A stretch of DNA of 44,906 nt from Alphaproteobacteria bacterium UBA7691 (GTDB lineage: Bacteria > Pseudomonadota > Alphaproteobacteria > Ferrovibrionales > Ferrovibrionaceae). Position numbers and translations under genes: made by a program. Under the pieces are notes generated by a model that had not been told where the DNA came from, did no database searches, and saw only the letters and a program-made list of their open reading frames with translations. Location of the stretch: contig DLGP01000034.1 of the NCBI GenBank assembly GCA_002482765.1, forward strand, positions 1 through 44,906, written 5' to 3'. Below, piece after piece: positions 40,879-44,906 of the stretch. Every line of letters begins with the position of its first letter. The first letter of the stretch is position 1.

Positions 40879-42243
40879 ATGCGCACGCCCCGCCCCAATT
40901 CCTCCACCCCCGCCAAATCGCTCTCGGCCGCCAGCCCGGCCAAGGTCGGCATCGTCAGCCTGGGCTGCCCCAAGGCGCTGGTTGATTCCGAACGCATCAT
41001 CACCAAGCTGCGCTCGGAAGGGTATGCGATTTCCGGCGCCTATGACGATGCCGATGTGGTGCTGGTGAATACCTGCGGCTTCCTGGATAGCGCCAAGCAG
41101 GAAAGCCTGGAAGCCATCGGCGAGGCGATGCGCGAGAATGGCCGGGTCATCGTCACCGGCTGCATGGGTGTGGAAGCGGATAAAATCCGCAGCCTGTTCC
41201 CGGATGTGCTGTCGGTCACCGGGCCGCAGCAATATGAAGCGGTGGTGAATGCGGTGCATGCAGCGGCGCCGCCGGCGCATGATCCGTTTCTTGATCTGGT
41301 GCCGCCGCAGGGTATCAAGCTGACCCCGCGCCATTATGCCTATTTGAAGATTTCCGAAGGCTGCAACCACACATGCAGTTTCTGCATCATCCCCTCCATG
41401 CGCGGCAAGCTGAAAAGCCGTGCCGCCAACGACGTGCTGTATGAAGCCGAGCGGCTGGTGAAGGCCGGGGTCAAGGAACTGCTGGTGATTTCGCAGGATA
41501 CCTCGGCCTATGGCCTTGATCTCAAGCATGCCGAATCTGTGTGGCGCGGCCAGAGCGTGAAGGCGCGGCTGACCGAGCTTTGTAATGCCATGGGTTCGCT
41601 CGGCGCCTGGGTGCGGCTGCATTATGTCTATCCCTATCCGCATGTCGACGAGATCATCCCGCTGATGGCCGAGGGCAAGCTGCTACCCTATCTGGATATC
41701 CCGTTCCAGCATGCCGAGCCGCGTGTGCTGAAGGCGATGCGGCGCCCGGGTAATCAGGTCAAGCTGTTGCAGCGCCTGAAAGCGTGGCGCGAAATCTGTC
41801 CGGATATCGCCATCCGCTCCACGTTCATTGTCGGTTTCCCGGGCGAGACCGAGGCTGATTTTGATTTCCTGCTGGATTGGATGCAGGAAGCCCAGCTTGA
41901 TCGGGTTGGCTGCTTCAAATACGAGAATGTGGAAGGCGCTGCGGCGCGCGACCTGCCGGATCAGGTGGCCGACGACGTGAAGCAGGAACGCTGGGAGCGT
42001 TTCATGGCGGCGCAGCAGAAGATTTCGGCCGCCAAGCTCAAGGCCAAGGTTGGCCGCACGCTGGATGTGCTGGTGGATGAAGCCAAGCGCACCACCGCTG
42101 TGGGGCGCTGCTATGCCGATGCGCCAGAAATCGACGGCATCGTGAAAATCCGCAACGCCGCCGGTGTGCAGCCGGGCGACATGATCAAGGTGCTGATCGA
42201 CAAGGCCGATGCCTATGACCTGAGCGGCAAGCGGGTCGGCTGA
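40879..42243 (+). CDS. rimO: Ribosomal protein S12 methylthiotransferase
   Basis: 454 residues from the ATG at 40879. RimO methylthiolates the conserved Asp of ribosomal protein S12. N-terminal MTTase domain with three cluster Cys: Cys30 (VSLGCPKALVDSE), Cys66 (NTCGFLDSA) and Cys95 (VTGCMGV). Radical SAM CX3CX2C at Cys162, Cys166 and Cys169 (GCNHTCSFCIIPSMRG). C-terminal TRAM domain after about residue 380. The SLGCPKALVDSE and IIPSMRGKLKSR segments separate RimO from MiaB. Residues 1-20 are variable, so a later start is possible. It stands alone, with an AT-rich insert upstream and a palindromic repeat downstream. Confidence 0.95.
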   Translation: MRTPRPNSSTPAKSLSAASPAKVGIVSLGCPKALVDSERIITKLRSEGYAISGAYDDADVVLVNTCGFLDSAKQESLEAIGEAMRENGRVIVTGCMGVEADKIRSLFPDVLSVTGPQQYEAVVNAVHAAAPPAHDPFLDLVPPQGIKLTPRHYAYLKISEGCNHTCSFCIIPSMRGKLKSRAANDVLYEAERLVKAGVKELLVISQDTSAYGLDLKHAESVWRGQSVKARLTELCNAMGSLGAWVRLHYVYPYPHVDEIIPLMAEGKLLPYLDIPFQHAEPRVLKAMRRPGNQVKLLQRLKAWREICPDIAIRSTFIVGFPGETEADFDFLLDWMQEAQLDRVGCFKYENVEGAAARDLPDQVADDVKQERWERFMAAQQKISAAKLKAKVGRTLDVLVDEAKRTTAVGRCYADAPEIDGIVKIRNAAGVQPGDMIKVLIDKADAYDLSGKRVG

Positions 42244-42268
42244 CGTAACTTTTTTGAAGCGCCGTCAT

Positions 42269-42287
42269 CACCGGGCTTGACCCAGTG
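42269..42287. repeat. Short imperfect palindrome of alphaproteobacterial intergenic-repeat type
   Basis: CACCGGG-CTTGA-CCCAGTG has seven-base arms with one mismatch. The ACCGGGCTTGACCCGGTG theme recurs between genes in many alphaproteobacteria. It lies 26 bases after the rimO stop. Confidence 0.5.
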
Positions 42288-42340
42288 CTGTCCGGTTCAG
42301 GTTTTTGATCGTTGGCTGTGGTCAGAATTCACAACAAAGT

Positions 42341-42438
42341 CGTCATGGTCGGCGCAGGCCGACCATCCACGAGTAGCTTGTTTTTCAGCCAGTTAAACAA
42401 AGAAACACATGGATGGTACGCCTTCGCGTACCATGACG
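42341..42438. repeat. 98-bp nested palindromic element (REP/MITE-like)
   Basis: Terminal inverted repeats CGTCATGGT (42341-42349) and ACCATGACG (42430-42438). Inside are two hairpins: TGGTCGG with CCGACCA at the left, and GGTACGC-CTTC-GCGTACC at the right. No coding capacity. It fills the middle of the 228-base rimO-queC gap and may also end transcripts from both sides. Confidence 0.65.
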
Positions 42439-42471
42439 GCTATTGTTCTGAGGGCTTATGAAGCCGGATCG

Positions 42472-43176
42472 TCACAGCCCGCGCCGCATCACGGCATCCT
42501 TCCAGTAATCCGCATCGGCATAGATGGTCGGATCGGGGATGCCGGCGAGATGGAAGGCCTCGGCGCGTTCAACGCAGGTGCCGCAGCGGCCGCAATGCAT
42601 GTCGCCGCCTTTGTAGCAGCTCCAGGTTTCGGCAAACGGCACGCCCAGGCGGGCGCCCTCGGCCACGATGCCGGCCTTGCTGGTATGGACAAAAGGCGCC
42701 AGCAAAGCCACGTCGCCCATGCCCTGCAATGCCTTTTCCTGCATGGCGCGGAAGGCATCGACAAAATCCGGGCGGCAATCGGGATAGATGAAATGGTCGC
42801 CGCTATGTACGGCGATGCCCACCGCCTCGGCCTGCATGCCGCTGGCAATGCCAAAAGCGATGGTCAGCATGATGGCATTGCGGTTTGGCACGATGGTGGA
42901 TTTCATCGTCGCCTCGGCATAATGGCCATCCGGAATGGCATCCGCCGCGCCATCGATCAGCGAGGATGACGAGAGGAATTGCGCCAGGGCGCGGATATCC
43001 ACCACATCATGTCGCGCGCCCAGGCGCCGGGCGGTGAGCGCGGCGAATTCCAGCTCCTTGGCATGGCGCTGGCCGTAATCGAAGGTCAGCAGTCGCACCA
43101 GGTCATGCTCGGCGGCAATCTTATGCGCCAGCGTCACCGAATCGATGCCGCCGGAACAGAGAATGACGGTTTTCAT
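42472..43176 (-). CDS. queC: 7-cyano-7-deazaguanine (preQ0) synthase
   Basis: 234 residues. QueC turns 7-carboxy-7-deazaguanine into preQ0 with ATP and ammonia, in queuosine synthesis. PP-loop SGGIDS at residues 8-13, and the zinc site Cys187, Cys195, Cys198, Cys201 (CYKGGDMHCGRCGTC). Also FDYGQRHAKELE and VPNRNAIM. Its ATG overlaps the TRAP permease stop by four bases, so translation is probably coupled to that gene. queD, queE and queF are not in the window. A VUT-family protein at 11651-12220 may be functionally related. Confidence 0.96.
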   Translation of the reverse strand: MKTVILCSGGIDSVTLAHKIAAEHDLVRLLTFDYGQRHAKELEFAALTARRLGARHDVVDIRALAQFLSSSSLIDGAADAIPDGHYAEATMKSTIVPNRNAIMLTIAFGIASGMQAEAVGIAVHSGDHFIYPDCRPDFVDAFRAMQEKALQGMGDVALLAPFVHTSKAGIVAEGARLGVPFAETWSCYKGGDMHCGRCGTCVERAEAFHLAGIPDPTIYADADYWKDAVMRRGL

Positions 43177-44906
43177 GCCGCAGCAGTCTCCCGCCGCCGT
43201 CGCCGCAGCTGGCCCATTGCCACCAGGCCGACCAGGGCCAGTGCCGGCAGATAGACCCAGTGTTTTGACGGCCGCTCGGCCGGCAGCAGCACTTCCGCCA
43301 CCACAAAGCCGCTTTCCAGACCCACCCGCTTGGCTGCCGAGCCGAACTTGATCGCCGCCACCTGCACATTGCCGCCCATTTGCGTGATGGTGGCGCCGGT
43401 GGCATTCAGGCGCGCGCGGCCTTCGCCGGCAGCGCCGAGCGGCAGCGAGATGGTCTTGCGGATATCGTCGCCCTCGATATTGCTGCCTTCCACCACCAGC
43501 ATCAGGCGGCTATCCACCGGCAGGCTGCCGGCAAGCTGGAACAATTCGCTGCCGGGCTTGTGAATATAAGGATCATAGAGCTTGTCCCAGAAATAGCCCG
43601 GGCGGAACAAAGCAAAGCAGGCCAGCAGCAGCAGCGCACTTTCCCACCAACGGCTGCGGGTCATGAACCAGCCCATGCTGCCGGCCGAGAATAGCAGGAT
43701 GGCGGTAGTGGAGATCACAATCACCAGGCAGGCTTCCAGCCAGTGGCCCACATCGATCATCAGCATCTGCGGATTGAACACAAACACAAAGGGCAGGATC
43801 GCGGTGCGCATGGAATAGACCGTGCCTTGCAGGCCGGTCTTGATCGGGTCTTCCCCCGATATCGCCGCTGCTGCAAACGAGGCCAGGCCAACCGGCGGTG
43901 TCACATCGGCCATGATGCCGAAATAAAACACAAACAGATGCACCGCGATGAGCGGGATGGCGAGGCCGGATTGTGCGCCCAGTTCCACAATCACCGGCGC
44001 CATCAATGTGGCCACCAGGATGTAATTGGCGGTGGTGGGGATGCCCATGCCCAGCACCAGGCAGATGAAGGCGGTGAGCAGCAGCATGATGATGACATTG
44101 CCGCCCGAGATGAATTCGACAAAGTCGGTCATCATCAGGCCCATGCCGGTCAAGGTCACAGTGCCGACGATCACGCCGGCGGTGGCGGTGGCGATGCCGA
44201 TGCCGATCATGTTGCGGGCGCCGAGATTGAAGCCATCCACCAGATCGGCCACGCCCTGGCGGGCTGCCGTTGCCACGCCCTGGTTGCGGAACAATGCCAG
44301 CAGCGGCCGCTGCGTCACCACGATGGCCATGATCGTGGCGGTGGCCCAGAAGGCCGACAGGCCGGGCGACATTTCCTCCACCATCAGGCACCATAGCAGC
44401 ACGATGATCGGCAGGGTGAAATGCAGGCCGGTGCGTGCCACCGCCCAGGCTTCCGGCAGCACGGTGATCGGCGCGTTCGGATCATCCAGCTTGAGATCGG
44501 GATAGCGCGCGCCATACCACAATGTCAGCAGGTAAAGCGTGATGCCGCCGATGGCGACCAGCCAGGGCGCGGCGGCGCCAAACACCGCCTGGATGCCCAG
44601 GATGCCGTAATAGATGGCGCAGATCACCGCGATGGTGCCGCTCCAGCCCAGGCCAAGCCTGACCCAGCGCTGCGCCCGGCTATGGGCGGCCGAGCGCATC
44701 AGCGGCTTGGAGCCGATCTTCACGGCTTCAAGATCAACGATGTAGAACAGCGCGATATAGGAGATGATTGCCGGCAGCGCGGCATGTTTGACAATCTCGG
44801 CATAGGGCAGGCCGACATATTCGGTCATCAGGAAGGCGGCAGCGCCCATCACCGGCGGCATGATCTGGCCGTTCACCGACGAGGCGGTTTCGATGGCGCC
44901 GGCCTT
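43173..44906 (-). CDS. Fused TRAP transporter permease, TAXI type (5' end outside the window)
   Basis: 577 residues are visible; the frame is open to the window edge (KAGAIETASSVNGQIMPP). The family's large-permease motifs are seen: SVNGQIMPPVMGAAAFLMTEY, FICLVLGMGIPTTANYILVA and DVTPPVGLASFAAAA. About twelve membrane helices are visible, then a C-terminal soluble region (about the last 170 residues, DUF3394-like) ending with one more helix and an Arg-rich tail. Such proteins fuse the Q and M subunits and work with TAXI-type binding proteins, which would lie upstream beyond the edge. The stop TGA overlaps the queC ATG. Confidence 0.9.
   Translation of the reverse strand, partial: KAGAIETASSVNGQIMPPVMGAAAFLMTEYVGLPYAEIVKHAALPAIISYIALFYIVDLEAVKIGSKPLMRSAAHSRAQRWVRLGLGWSGTIAVICAIYYGILGIQAVFGAAAPWLVAIGGITLYLLTLWYGARYPDLKLDDPNAPITVLPEAWAVARTGLHFTLPIIVLLWCLMVEEMSPGLSAFWATATIMAIVVTQRPLLALFRNQGVATAARQGVADLVDGFNLGARNMIGIGIATATAGVIVGTVTLTGMGLMMTDFVEFISGGNVIIMLLLTAFICLVLGMGIPTTANYILVATLMAPVIVELGAQSGLAIPLIAVHLFVFYFGIMADVTPPVGLASFAAAAISGEDPIKTGLQGTVYSMRTAILPFVFVFNPQMLMIDVGHWLEACLVIVISTTAILLFSAGSMGWFMTRSRWWESALLLLACFALFRPGYFWDKLYDPYIHKPGSELFQLAGSLPVDSRLMLVVEGSNIEGDDIRKTISLPLGAAGEGRARLNATGATITQMGGNVQVAAIKFGSAAKRVGLESGFVVAEVLLPAERPSKHWVYLPALALVGLVAMGQLRRRRRETAAA

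Overview
The window looks like a GC-rich alphaproteobacterial chromosome, probably of a Rhodospirillales-like lineage. That is inferred from the codon and GC pattern, a hut operon, several TRAP transporters, an NdvA-like glucan exporter and SPINDLY-type glycosyltransferases. No rRNA or tRNA gene was seen, and there is no CRISPR array. No gene-free stretch exceeds about 230 bases.

Left part (1-11.7 kb). The 3' part of a giant RTX/beta-strand-repeat protein, very probably secreted by a type I system, ends at a strong terminator. It is followed by a 1995-residue protein made of three complete TPR plus GT41 (OGT/SPINDLY-like) modules in tandem. Side by side, they suggest cytoplasmic glycosylation of a surface protein before export.

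11.6-19 kb. A VUT-family membrane protein, a divergent marR/fabF pair with a perfect 27-bp operator-like palindrome, then a minus-strand hut operon: hutC, hutU, a zeta-toxin-like kinase with a small partner ORF, and hutH. A HutC-type palindrome lies in the hutC promoter. HutH has Cys instead of Ser at the MIO-forming position (A-C-G). hutI, hutF and hutG are not in the window.

19-31 kb. A minus-strand peptide-type ABC transporter operon (solute-binding protein, two permeases, fused double ATPase) with an M20 deacylase and an amidase; a divergent cytoplasmic gamma-glutamyltransferase; an NdvA/ChvA-like ABC exporter; and an unrecognised membrane protein with an internal duplication.

31-39.2 kb. 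An old-yellow-enzyme-type reductase diverges from a LysR regulator. Downstream of the regulator lies a catabolic operon: DUF1445 hydro-lyase/D-glutamate-cyclase-like protein, TRAP transporter (P, Q and M), DUF2848 protein and amidase. Matching 15-bp ATAA-N7-TTAT sites lie on both sides of the regulator gene.

39.2-40.8 kb. An AT-rich insert encodes a membrane-anchored DUF4041 protein and a GIY-YIG (T5orf172/Mug113-like) domain in two overlapping frames. They are joined by a U-UUU-UUA slippery heptamer, so this is either a programmed -1 frameshift or a broken gene. Right part: rimO, a nested palindromic intergenic repeat, queC, and the 3' part of a fused TRAP permease whose stop overlaps the queC start.
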